Shown: positions 1 to 9,143, numbered from the stretch's first letter. The stretch: DNA of 10,170 nt from Chromatiales bacterium (GCA_029864785.1 JAOTST010000030.1:1-10170), one strand, 5' to 3'. The notes: generated by a model not told the origin, from the sequence alone. Translations and numbers: made by a program.

Positions 1-660
1 TGCTGCAGGTTCAAAACGACTATCCTGTAGATAGTTCGCTGGGGCAACGACTAGACTATCCTCATCATCACCGTTATCGGGTGAGCCATCGAAGCCGATA
101 TCTTTACCACTGAGACGCGATTCCATCTCTAGAACCTCTTTGGTACTTACTCCAAGGGTCTCAGCGACGGTATTGACCTCTTCGTGGCTAAACCAACCGA
201 GACGCTTCTTGGAACCACGTAGGTTGAAGAAGAGTTTACGCTGTGCCTTGGTGGTCGCCACCTTGACGATGCGCCAATTTTTGAGGACAAATTCGTGAAT
301 CTCGGCCTTGATCCAGTGTACGGCAAAGGAGACGAGGCGGACGTTATAGCTGGTATCGAAGCGTTTGACCGCCTTCATGAGTCCAACATTACCTTCCTGA
401 ACCAGGTCGGCATGAGCGAGACCATAACCGCTGTAACCACGGGCAATATGGACGACAAAGCGTAGGTGTGACATGATCAGCTTCTGTGCCGCCTCAATAT
501 CATCATCTTCACGAAGACGACGACCGAGTTCACGCTCCTCTTCAGCGGTGAGCATAGGAATGCGGTTTACCGCAGAGGTGTACGTCTCAATGCTGCCGAT
601 TGAACTATTCATATAGAGCGCAATGGCTTGCGACTCAAAATTTCCTGCTACTTGTTCCAT
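1..660 (-). CDS. rpoH: RNA polymerase sigma-32 (heat-shock sigma factor), C-terminus cut by window edge
   Basis: This is the alternative sigma factor that directs RNA polymerase to heat-shock promoters for chaperones and proteases. The 220 residues present cover sigma region 2 ([16 protein letters not shown] at about 65-80, [17 protein letters not shown] at about 85-101, [19 protein letters not shown] at about 111-129). They also contain the RpoH box QRKLFFNLR (140-148), which separates sigma-32 from other sigma-70 proteins, and the beginning of region 3. Region 4 lies beyond position 1; full-length homologues are about 285 residues. The ATG at 660 is chosen because AGGAG (667-671) stands 6 nt upstream. 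The in-frame Met17 would also align with shorter homologues but lacks such a site. It is the last gene of the ftsY-E-X cluster and has its own putative promoter. Family assignment is very secure. Confidence 0.97.
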   Translation of the reverse strand, partial: MEQVAGNFESQAIALYMNSSIGSIETYTSAVNRIPMLTAEEERELGRRLREDDDIEAAQKLIMSHLRFVVHIARGYSGYGLAHADLVQEGNVGLMKAVKRFDTSYNVRLVSFAVHWIKAEIHEFVLKNWRIVKVATTKAQRKLFFNLRGSKKRLGWFSHEEVNTVAETLGVSTKEVLEMESRLSGKDIGFDGSPDNGDDEDSLVVAPANYLQDSRFEPAA

Positions 661-682
661 GATCTTCTCCTGAAACCTCAAT

Positions 683-713
683 ATAAATCCATACTAATAT
701 ACTCAGGATTTAT
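683..713. repeat. Perfect 8-bp inverted repeat spanning the rpoH promoter
   Basis: ATAAATCC (683-690) and GGATTTAT (706-713) are exact reverse complements separated by 15 nt. The spacer holds the pentamer ATACT twice (691-695 and 699-703) with AAT between the copies. The dyad covers the -10 element and the whole spacer between -10 and -35 of the putative rpoH promoter, which is where a repressor operator would sit. It has no T-tract, so it is not a good terminator for the upstream gene. Operator function is inference. Confidence 0.5.
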
Positions 714-719
714 TTGCAA
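691..719 (-). promoter_or_regulatory. Putative sigma-70 promoter of rpoH
   Basis: On the minus strand TTGCAA (719-714) and TAGTAT (696-691) are separated by 17 nt. They match the -35 and -10 consensus at 4 of 6 positions each. Transcription would begin near position 684, giving a leader of roughly 24 nt that contains the AGGAG ribosome site. The first -10 base is 31 nt before the start codon. The element would let rpoH be expressed separately from the upstream fts/cyclase genes. This is inferred from spacing and similarity only; no sigma-32 or sigma-E type promoter was recognised here. Confidence 0.45.
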
Positions 720-725
720 GCCCTA

Positions 726-2135
726 TTATACGCCTTTAATTTGCCGAAGTGGAATTTGCGGTGCGTCAATGATTAGCGGTGCAGCCTCTTCAATGGGGAT
801 AATATGCTCGTCATCCAGAGCGATATAGATGCGATTCCGGCCATTCTCTTTGGCACCATAAAGCGCCAGATCAGCAAGTTTTATCAGCTCATTGAGGCTT
901 TTTTGAGGATGGTTGGAGGCATCAATGGCTCCTATACTAATCGTTATGGGTATTTTGAATGGGTTGAGGCCTTCAACCATCGCGCGTAATCGTTCTAGTC
1001 GGGCAAGGGCCTCTTTTGGCTCATACTTTGGAAATAGTAAGACAAACTCCTCACCACCAAAGCGGATGGGCGTAGCCTCTGGAAACAGGTTTTTAAATAA
1101 TTTACCCAATCCAACGAGGACGTGATCACCAATAAGGTGGCCTTGTGTATCGTTAATCTGTTTGAAGTGGTCGATATCGATAATAGTGACCCACATCGGT
1201 TGATTCTGGGCATCTTGACGTAACTCCTCACCGTTATCCATTAAGAAGCGGCGATTAAACACTCCGGTTAATGTGTCGGTGACCGATATCTTCTCCATAT
1301 CCTTCGCTTGAGTCTGTAGCGTGTCGTACTGATGTTTGATGAGCAGTAGTGAACGGATACGTGCCATCATGATCTCGTCAACAATGGGTTTGGCGATAAA
1401 ATCGTTGGCACCGGCATGAAATAGTTCAACCTGGGTATCTGTGTCATCGCTACCGGTAATCATGAGAACCGGTAGCTCTTGTCTTGAGTAGTGCATCCGC
1501 GCGCGGATAGCATGCAGTAGATCGCCGCCGGTCATATCAAACTCAAGGTAGAAGTCGCTGACGACAAGGTCAAAATTATTGTCACTCCCCTGACGCATAC
1601 CATTCAGTAGGTTATAGGCCTCTTCGGCGCTGGTGACGTGGGTCACCTGTAGCCCATTTTTCTCTAGAACAGGAATCGTGAGAGCGGCAGCTGTTTTACT
1701 ATCTTCGACGTAGAGTAAGTGACCGACTAACCATTGATTGCGTTGGTCAAACTCTGAAATAAATTTGGAAAACGCCGGATACCCCTGAGATTTATCAAAG
1801 TAGTCAGTGACCCCAGCAGCATAGCCCTCTTTGAGAAGACGGGTATCTGCATCGCCAGAGATGACGACCACGGGGGTATAGCGATGGGATTTGAATTGAC
1901 GAATCTGTTGGCAAAGATCAAGGCCATCCATGTCGGGTAGCATGAGTGCGGTGGCGATGAGATCAAAGTGGCTTTCATGAATCAGAGCCAGTGCTTCGGC
2001 GCCCGTTTTACAGGTCAAAACCTCAGCATTTTTAATGCCTGTACGCATCATACGGGCAAGCAGTTCACGAGAGACGGCTGAACGATCGACCATAAGAATG
2101 CGGTTGGTGATGGAATGGCTCTCTTTATGATTCAT
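726..2135 (-). CDS. Response regulator with two receiver domains and a diguanylate cyclase (REC-REC-GGDEF)
   Basis: This is a 469-residue cytoplasmic signalling protein in the style of PleD, predicted to make cyclic di-GMP from two GTP. Receiver 1 (about 12-133) is degenerate. In the segment DLIATALMLPDMDG (58-71) the phosphoacceptor position is Ala63, and the acidic pair is reduced to VDR; the conserved lysine is kept as K115. Receiver 2 (about 138-265) is intact, with E144/D145, phosphoacceptor D194, T227 and K249. The GGDEF domain (about 283-438) has DIDHFKQIND from 320 and an active GGEEF at 360-364. The residues that would form the RxxD inhibitory site read FPEA (351-354), so product inhibition at an I-site is not expected. 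About 30 uncharacterised residues follow. The ATG directly abuts the ftsX stop (TAG then ATG) with no evident ribosome site, which suggests translational coupling to ftsX. Confidence 0.93.
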   Translation of the reverse strand: MNHKESHSITNRILMVDRSAVSRELLARMMRTGIKNAEVLTCKTGAEALALIHESHFDLIATALMLPDMDGLDLCQQIRQFKSHRYTPVVVISGDADTRLLKEGYAAGVTDYFDKSQGYPAFSKFISEFDQRNQWLVGHLLYVEDSKTAAALTIPVLEKNGLQVTHVTSAEEAYNLLNGMRQGSDNNFDLVVSDFYLEFDMTGGDLLHAIRARMHYSRQELPVLMITGSDDTDTQVELFHAGANDFIAKPIVDEIMMARIRSLLLIKHQYDTLQTQAKDMEKISVTDTLTGVFNRRFLMDNGEELRQDAQNQPMWVTIIDIDHFKQINDTQGHLIGDHVLVGLGKLFKNLFPEATPIRFGGEEFVLLFPKYEPKEALARLERLRAMVEGLNPFKIPITISIGAIDASNHPQKSLNELIKLADLALYGAKENGRNRIYIALDDEHIIPIEEAAPLIIDAPQIPLRQIKGV

Positions 2136-3173
2136 CTAACAGGGCTCTATCTCGCGCAGGTGACGACCAACGGCAATCCATGAGCCAAAATAGCCAAGAA
2201 AGGAGCCCAATCCAAGGAGGATAACAAGGGTTTGTAGATCGACCCCTTGCAGTTGAAATGAGCTGTGATAGAGGGCGGCTACATCACGTACAGGTTCTGC
2301 AAGAAGAGTGAGCGAAAGTTCGAGTAACAACAGGGCTATTAGTCCTCCCAAGAGGCCATACCAAAAGCCGGTATAGAGAAACGGGCGGCGAATAAAGCTA
2401 TCGGTTGCGCCAATCAGTTTGGTAATCACGATCTCGTCCCGTCGATTTTGTATGGCCAGACGAATGGTATTACCGACCACCAGTAGTACGGCGATAGCGA
2501 GTAGACCCGATAGGATTAATACCCCGCGTTCACCGATCGCCATTAGGGCGAATAGCCGTTCTACCCACTCCATATCGAGTTGAGCGATGTCGACCTCACT
2601 GCGTTTGCCAAGTCTCTCTACCAGTGCGGCAATCTTTCCGGGCTGTTCTTGATTGTTCTTAGGGGTAATTAATAGTACAGCGGGTAGGGGGTTATGTTCG
2701 AGTGCATCGAGTGCCTCACCAAAACCGGAGTGCTGGCTAAACTCAGCAAGCGCACTCTCTTTTGATATGTATTCAACAGAAGCAATTTCCGGCATTTTCC
2801 TCAGTTTGGATGCCAGTCCCTGAGCCTCTTTGGAGTTGATTTTCTGGGTCAGAAACAGTGAAATTTGTGTTGCACTATTCCATCCTTGCAGCACCTCCTG
2901 ACCATTTTTTAGCAGTAGGTTGAGGCCAGCGGGAAGTGATAAGGCGATACCAATCACTGCTGTGGTCATAAAGGTGGAGAACGGACGTGATGAGAGCTGT
3001 CCTAGCGTGTAGAAGAAGGTTTGGACATGACGCAGTAAATAGTTGTTGAGCCACCCTTTAATAGAGATGCCTCGACGTGTAGAACGCCTACCCCCTCGCT
3101 CGGATGGATTGATCATCATATCCTTGTCGAGATCTCTAACCATTGACTCTATCCACTGCATCAATGGCTCCAT
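2136..3173 (-). CDS. ftsX: Cell-division protein FtsX, membrane subunit of FtsEX
   Basis: FtsX is the inner-membrane partner of FtsE. FtsEX sits at the division septum and activates periplasmic murein hydrolases through EnvC-type adaptors. The protein has the family layout: a basic cytoplasmic N-terminus (about 1-60), TM1 (about 66-88), a periplasmic domain (about 90-215) including SGFGEALDALEHNPLPA (149-165), and then three helices near 217-238, 266-290 and 313-334. The hallmark KLIGATDSFIRRPFLY lies at 252-267. Length (345) is close to the 352 of E. coli. The start is uncertain: the ATG at 3173 gives a 38-nt overlap with ftsE and has no ribosome site. The in-frame ATG at 3143 would overlap by only 8 nt and is a realistic alternative. 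Confidence 0.95.
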   Translation of the reverse strand: MEPLMQWIESMVRDLDKDMMINPSERGGRRSTRRGISIKGWLNNYLLRHVQTFFYTLGQLSSRPFSTFMTTAVIGIALSLPAGLNLLLKNGQEVLQGWNSATQISLFLTQKINSKEAQGLASKLRKMPEIASVEYISKESALAEFSQHSGFGEALDALEHNPLPAVLLITPKNNQEQPGKIAALVERLGKRSEVDIAQLDMEWVERLFALMAIGERGVLILSGLLAIAVLLVVGNTIRLAIQNRRDEIVITKLIGATDSFIRRPFLYTGFWYGLLGGLIALLLLELSLTLLAEPVRDVAALYHSSFQLQGVDLQTLVILLGLGSFLGYFGSWIAVGRHLREIEPC

Positions 3174-3825
3174 GGTGAGCTAGATAGCCCTGTTCCAGCT
3201 TGATAATAGGCTTCTCAAGTTCACGGATCAGATCAAGATCATGGCTGGCGATAAGTACGGTTACACCGACGCGATTAAACTCTTCGAACAGATGCATAAT
3301 CTCTCTGGAGAGATCTGGGTCAAGATTTCCTGTCGGCTCATCGGCAAGTAGTAGAGAGGGTTTGTGAATCACTGCACGTGCGATACCGACCCGCTGCTGT
3401 TCTCCTCCGGAGAGGGTAATGGGGTAGACCTTCTCCTTTGAGAGTAACCCTACTTTGTCTAAAGCGGCGCGAACCAGGCGGCCAATCTCCTTACGGCCAT
3501 GGCCTGCGATAATCAGTGGCAGGGCAACATTGTCGAAGACGGTACGGTCAAAGAGTAGACGATGATCCTGAAATATAATGCCCATATTACGACGAAAATG
3601 GGGGATTCCTCCTCGTTTGACCTTACTTAAATTTTGGCCATTGATGACAACTTGTCCGTTGGTAGGACGCTCAATGAGGGCGACCAATTTCATCAGTGTA
3701 CTTTTTCCTGCACCGGAGTGACCGGTCAAGAAGGCCATATCGCCCACAGGCAGGTGAAGAGATATGCGGCTGAGAGCCTCATGTCCATTGGAGTAACGTT
3801 TACTAACTTCGGTAAATCTAATCAT
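3136..3825 (-). CDS. ftsE: Cell-division ATP-binding protein FtsE
   Basis: FtsE is the ATPase of the FtsEX division complex; its ATP cycle is transmitted through FtsX to peptidoglycan hydrolase activation at the septum. All ABC motifs are present: Walker A GHSGAGKST (35-43), Q-loop Q86, signature LSGGEQQR (138-145), Walker B LLLADEPTGNLD (158-169) with catalytic E163, and switch His195. Length (229) is near the usual 222. It starts 29 nt after the ftsY stop and its 3' end overlaps ftsX, consistent with one transcript. No strong Shine-Dalgarno sequence is visible before the ATG at 3825, so coupling to ftsY translation is possible. Confidence 0.97.
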   Translation of the reverse strand: MIRFTEVSKRYSNGHEALSRISLHLPVGDMAFLTGHSGAGKSTLMKLVALIERPTNGQVVINGQNLSKVKRGGIPHFRRNMGIIFQDHRLLFDRTVFDNVALPLIIAGHGRKEIGRLVRAALDKVGLLSKEKVYPITLSGGEQQRVGIARAVIHKPSLLLADEPTGNLDPDLSREIMHLFEEFNRVGVTVLIASHDLDLIRELEKPIIKLEQGYLAHHGAIDAVDRVNG

Positions 3826-3854
3826 TCATTATATGGACTGTTGTAAGCCCTTTT

Positions 3855-4895
3855 TTAGTTATCATTACTATTGTCAAAGAGTGCTGCTATAAACTCTTTG
3901 GCATTGAAATCACGCAGATCATCTATCCCCTCGCCGATCCCAATGAAGCGGATCGGTAGACCCAGGCGCTTGGCAATGGCAAAGATAATACCACCTTTGG
4001 CGGTACCGTCGAGTTTGGTGAGTGCGACTCCAGAGACTCCAACGGCTTGATGGAACTGCTCGGCCTGATTGACCGCATTCTGTCCAGTGCCGGAGTCAAG
4101 TACCAGTAGCACTTCATGGGGGGCGCTCTCATCGACCTTACCGATCACACGGCGCACCTTTTTGAGCTCTTCCATTAGATTGGACTGGGTATGCAGCCGT
4201 CCTGCTGTATCGGCGATAAGAATATCCACATTGCGAGCCTTGGCGGCCGAGACTGCATCGAAGATCACCGAGGCCGAGTCGGCACCACTATGCTGAGCAA
4301 TTACCGGGATCTGATTGCGCTCACCCCAGACCTGAAGCTGTTCCACAGCGGCCGCACGGAAAGTATCGCCGGCAGCAAGCATCACTTTTTTACCTTCGTT
4401 TTGGAATCGTTTGGCGAGCTTCCCGATGGTGGTGGTCTTGCCGGCTCCGTTGATTCCAACAACCAAAATGACGAAGGGAGAACAATTACTATCAATCTGT
4501 AATGGTTTATTGACGGGTTCAAGCAGTTGATACATATCCTCATGGAGGGCATCAAGCAGGGCATCGCCATTATTGAGTTGTTTGCGCGATACGCGTTGGG
4601 TCAGATCGTTGATGATGTGTTGGGTCGCCTCGACACCAAGATCAGCGACCAGGAGTTGCTCTTCGATCTCTTCGAGCAGGTCATCATCGATCTCTCGCTT
4701 GAGTTTAACCAGATCACGTATATCGCTACCGAGGATTGTCTGGGTTCGTGAGAGACCGCGTTTGAGCGAGGCAAATAGACCTTGCTTCGTCGGTTTTTGT
4801 ACTAAATCTGTCTGCTCGTTACTTTCGAGATGATCTTCTGACGGCTCTGGGGATGAGGGGGGCTCAGAGGACTTATTTTTACCAAAACCAAACAT
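3855..4895 (-). CDS. ftsY: Signal recognition particle receptor FtsY
   Basis: FtsY is the SRP receptor GTPase that pairs with Ffh to deliver ribosomes making membrane proteins to the Sec translocon at the inner membrane. It has a short charged N-terminal A region (about 1-38, much shorter than in E. coli), an N domain (about 40-130), and an NG GTPase domain. GTPase motifs are G1 GINGAGKTT (147-155), DTFRAAAVEQL (177-187), G3 DTAGR (229-233), the LDSGTGQNA loop (266-274), and G4 TKLDG (293-297) followed by TAKGG. Length is 346. It is the first gene of the minus-strand operon. The ATG at 4895 begins the typical MFGFGK start but has no clear ribosome site upstream. Identification is secure. Confidence 0.97.
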   Translation of the reverse strand: MFGFGKNKSSEPPSSPEPSEDHLESNEQTDLVQKPTKQGLFASLKRGLSRTQTILGSDIRDLVKLKREIDDDLLEEIEEQLLVADLGVEATQHIINDLTQRVSRKQLNNGDALLDALHEDMYQLLEPVNKPLQIDSNCSPFVILVVGINGAGKTTTIGKLAKRFQNEGKKVMLAAGDTFRAAAVEQLQVWGERNQIPVIAQHSGADSASVIFDAVSAAKARNVDILIADTAGRLHTQSNLMEELKKVRRVIGKVDESAPHEVLLVLDSGTGQNAVNQAEQFHQAVGVSGVALTKLDGTAKGGIIFAIAKRLGLPIRFIGIGEGIDDLRDFNAKEFIAALFDNSNDN

Positions 4896-5005
4896 GTCTA
4901 TGGGAACTTTATGCTCTTAATGAGGTTATTAAGGGGTTGGGTTGTTTATCGGAGTATCCTATCATCTCCGACCCTTGAGGCATATCTGAGGAGATACCGT
5001 TTATC
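4896..5005. promoter_or_regulatory. Divergent promoter region between ftsY and the M16 peptidase operon
   Basis: This 110-nt stretch separates two operons transcribed outward. On the plus strand TTGGGT (4937-4942) and TATCAT (4960-4965), 17 nt apart, could serve the peptidase operon. GGAG (4990-4993) is a candidate ribosome site, somewhat far (12 nt) from the ATG at 5006. Two small dyads are visible: CTTAAT/ATTAAG (4916-4921 and 4928-4933), and TCGGAG/CTCCGA (4949-4954 and 4966-4971), the latter overlapping the proposed -10. I could not pick a convincing promoter for ftsY. Everything here is motif inference. Confidence 0.4.
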
Positions 5006-6406
5006 ATGCAATTTAGGCCGTTTATCGCACTGTTTGTGGTTGTATCTGTTGTTGTTAGTGGGGGCTGTGCTTCGCAAATAGGGCTCTCTGGGAACACGCA
5101 GTCATCCAATGTAGAGAAGAGAGATGTTGTTGAGACAACCCTGGCTAATGGCCTGAAGGTGATCGTTAAACCTGATCATCGTGCCCCAGTGGTGGTCTCG
5201 CAGATCTGGTACAAGGTGGGCTCCAGTTACGAACATGCAGGAATAACGGGTGCCTCCCATGTCCTTGAGCACATGATGTTTAAAGGAACCCAAAAGCATG
5301 GATCGGGTGAATTCTCGCGAATTATTGCGGAGCATGGAGGTAGAGAGAACGCCTTTACCGGACGTGATTACACAGCCTATTTCCAACAGCTTGAGGTGAG
5401 TCGTCTACCGATCAGTTTTGAGCTTGAGGCGGATCGCATGCGTAATCTCACCTTGCCGAAAGCGGAGTTTTTGAAGGAGGTTCAGGTGGTGATGGAGGAG
5501 CGGCGTATGCGCACCGAAGATAGTCCATCGGCGCTCACTTATGAACAGTTTATGGCGACCGCATTTCAGGCGAGTGCCTATCACAATCCTGTTATTGGTT
5601 GGATGAATGACCTGGAGAATCTGACGGTTGATGATCTCGCCAAGTGGTATCGTCTCTGGTATGCCCCTAACAATGCAACGCTGGTCGTCGTTGGCGATGT
5701 CGATCCACAAGCGGTCATTGCGATGGCTAAACAATATTTTGGTGCGATTAAGCCGAGTGAGATGCGTATACAAAAGCCACGCGTTGAACCGCCACAGAGG
5801 GGAGAGCGCCGTATCAAAGTTGCTGTTCCCGCTAAACTACCTGTTGTCATCATGGGTTATAAAACACCGGTTCTGCATACAGTCGATAAACCATGGAAGG
5901 CCTACGCTCTGGAGATGCTTGCGCATGTCCTTGACGGCGGTGACTCCTCACGTTTAAGTCGCGATCTGATTCGTGGTAAAGAGATTGCGGCGTCTGTGGG
6001 GGCAGGTTATGACTTGATTGCGAAAAACAGTAGCCTATTTACCCTGGAAGGGGTTCCAACCAATGGTGATGGACTGGATAAAATTGAAAAGGCATTACGC
6101 CAACAGATCACTACAGTAAAGAGTACGTTGGTCAGTAGCGATGAGCTGAAACGGGTCAAGGCTCAGGTGACGGCTGCCAAGGTTTATGAGCGTGACTCGA
6201 TCTTCTATCAGGCCATGCAAATTGGACAGTTAGAGACAGTGGGAATCGATTGGCATGAAGGTGAAAAATATGTTGAAGAGATCTCCAAGGTAACACCTGA
6301 ACAGATTCGTTCGGTGGCACGCGAATTTCTTACCGATGATCGGTTGACGGTGGCTCGACTAACACCACAGAAAAAACAGAGGGGAGTTCAAAATGAGACT
6401 AACTAA
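5006..6406 (+). CDS. M16B family zinc metallopeptidase, catalytically competent subunit
   Basis: This is an insulinase/mitochondrial-processing-peptidase-like protease of 466 residues, probably acting in the periplasm or at the membrane. The N-terminus has a hydrophobic segment (about 5-18) ending in SGGCAS. Cys21 could be a lipoprotein attachment site, but the residue at -3 is Ser, so the lipobox is atypical. The inverted zinc motif HxxEH is H85-V-L-E88-H89 in the typical context HMMFKGT. The third zinc ligand is expected about 76 residues later, in VVMEERRMR, most likely E165. The second M16 domain occupies roughly 220-450. The gene overlaps the next M16 gene by 14 nt, and the pair is conserved beside ftsY in Pseudomonas-type genomes. 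The substrate is unknown. Confidence 0.93.
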   Translation: MQFRPFIALFVVVSVVVSGGCASQIGLSGNTQSSNVEKRDVVETTLANGLKVIVKPDHRAPVVVSQIWYKVGSSYEHAGITGASHVLEHMMFKGTQKHGSGEFSRIIAEHGGRENAFTGRDYTAYFQQLEVSRLPISFELEADRMRNLTLPKAEFLKEVQVVMEERRMRTEDSPSALTYEQFMATAFQASAYHNPVIGWMNDLENLTVDDLAKWYRLWYAPNNATLVVVGDVDPQAVIAMAKQYFGAIKPSEMRIQKPRVEPPQRGERRIKVAVPAKLPVVIMGYKTPVLHTVDKPWKAYALEMLAHVLDGGDSSRLSRDLIRGKEIAASVGAGYDLIAKNSSLFTLEGVPTNGDGLDKIEKALRQQITTVKSTLVSSDELKRVKAQVTAAKVYERDSIFYQAMQIGQLETVGIDWHEGEKYVEEISKVTPEQIRSVAREFLTDDRLTVARLTPQKKQRGVQNETN

Positions 6407-7693
6407 ACTCTTTTTTATGTTCGTTGTTTTACTGACTCCAATGTTAGTGAGCGCGACCCCCAATATTGAGCAGTGGCAAACCCAACAAGGAACGCAGGTT
6501 TACTTTGTTAACGCACCAGAGCTGCCTATGGTTGATATCCAGATTGCTTTTGATGCTGGAAGTGCTCGCGATGGAAGTCGTTCGGGAATTGCATTATTTG
6601 CCAACAGTATGTTGGAAGAGGGGGCGGGTGAACTCAATGTGGAACAGATTACCTCTGGATTTGATGATTTGGGAGCACGTTTTTCAAGTTCATCGGCGAC
6701 GGATATGGCGACCCTTTCGCTCAGAAGCTTGACGCAGAAGGACCTACTTAAACCTGCTCTGGAACTCTTCTCCACTGTTGTTGGCAAGGCAACTTTTCCT
6801 AAGGCTGCGGTTGAACGAGTACGAGAACAGATGCAGGTCTCTTTGGAGAGCCAGAAACAGAAGCCGGGGAGTATCGGTAGTAAGGTGTTCTATGCATCAC
6901 TTTATGGAAAACATCCCTATGCGGGCCCCAGTGGGGGCACCAAAGAGAGTATTAAAGGGATAACCCGCGAAGCGCTGCGTCATTTCTACCGACAGTATTA
7001 TGTCAGTAGTAATGCAATGGTGGTAATTGTTGGTGCGATTGATCGTCAGCAGGCTGAACGGATTGCTGAAGAGGTCACTCGTCATCTGCCGAAGGGATCT
7101 AAGCCTCCAAAATTGCCTGTTCCCGTAGAGTCGGCTGCAAAAGAGCAGCGCATTGAACACGACTCATCGCAGACTCATATCCTGCTGGGACAGTTGGGAT
7201 ATCGTCGCGGTGATCGTGATAAGTTTGCACTCTATCTTGGAAATTATATTCTTGGTGGCGGCGGATTTGTTTCACGGTTGACCGAAGAGATTCGTGAGAA
7301 GCGAGGTCTCTCCTATAGTGTCTATAGCTATTTTAATCCGATGCGAGAATTGGGCACCTTTGTGTTAGGTCTTCAGACCAAAAATGCCAAAGCGGACGAA
7401 TCACTCAAAGTGATGCGCGAAACATTGAGCCATTTTCTTAAAGAGGGTCCTACGGAGAAGGAATTGATAGCTGCCAAGAAAAATATCACTGGAGGATTTC
7501 CACTCAAAATTGATTCCAATAGTGACTTGATGGGATATGTATTAGTGATCGGTTTTTATAACTTCCCTCTCGACTATTTGAAGACCTTTAACGATAAAAT
7601 TAATGCTATCACGTTAGCGGATATTCGTGATGCCTTTAAACGACGTGTTGACCCGGCAAAGATGCACTTGGTGATGGTGGGCGGAAAGGCTTC

Positions 7694-7697
<4 letters not shown>
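6393..7697 (+). CDS. M16B family peptidase-like protein, non-catalytic partner subunit
   Basis: This 434-residue secreted M16 homologue begins with a classical Sec signal peptide (hydrophobic 5-19, likely cleaved after VSA at 21). Alignment by eye with the upstream protein puts L68, N71 and S72 where HxxEH should be, so it cannot bind zinc there. It retains the REKRGLSYSVYSYF segment (301-314), with the Arg/Tyr pair that in M16B heterodimers helps bind substrate. It therefore looks like the inactive half of a two-subunit protease, not a decayed gene. The ATG at 6393 follows AGGGGAG and overlaps the upstream gene by 14 nt. The stop overlaps rsmD by 4 nt. Confidence 0.92.
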
Positions 7698-8786
<1,089 letters not shown>

Positions 8787-8809
8787 CCCTATTTGGTTCG
8801 TCCGTCTAA

Positions 8810-9085
<276 letters not shown>

Positions 9086-9102
9086 TTTTAGACCTCCAAA
9101 CT

Positions 9103-9130
9103 AAAAAAGGCTCCTATTGGAGCCTTTTTT
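9103..9130. terminator. Bidirectional rho-independent terminator
   Basis: A run of six A, GGCTCC, the loop TATT, GGAGCC and a run of six T form a perfect 12-bp inverted repeat. It lies midway between the convergent ends of the ferredoxin gene (9085) and the pyrophosphohydrolase gene (9144). Because it is symmetrical, each strand gives a GC stem followed by a U-tract, so it can terminate both transcripts. Confidence 0.92.
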
Positions 9131-9143
9131 GATTATCAGGAGA

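Noticed and set aside
724..729. Minus-strand TATAAT at the end of the cyclase gene as the rpoH -10
   Set aside because: No acceptable -35 lies 16-18 nt upstream, and the pair TTGCAA/TAGTAT closer to rpoH is better spaced.
3136..3173. ftsE/ftsX overlap as a frameshift or gene fusion
   Set aside because: Both proteins are complete with normal ends. Overlap of these two genes is common and is shortened to 8 nt by the alternative ftsX start.
4191..4833. Plus-strand open frames opposite ftsY
   Set aside because: They are antisense shadows of a strongly conserved coding sequence, have no ribosome sites and encode low-complexity Arg/Ser-rich or unrecognisable peptides.
5102..5853. Minus-strand open frames opposite the first M16 gene
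   Set aside because: They are antisense to a confidently assigned gene and show no family features.
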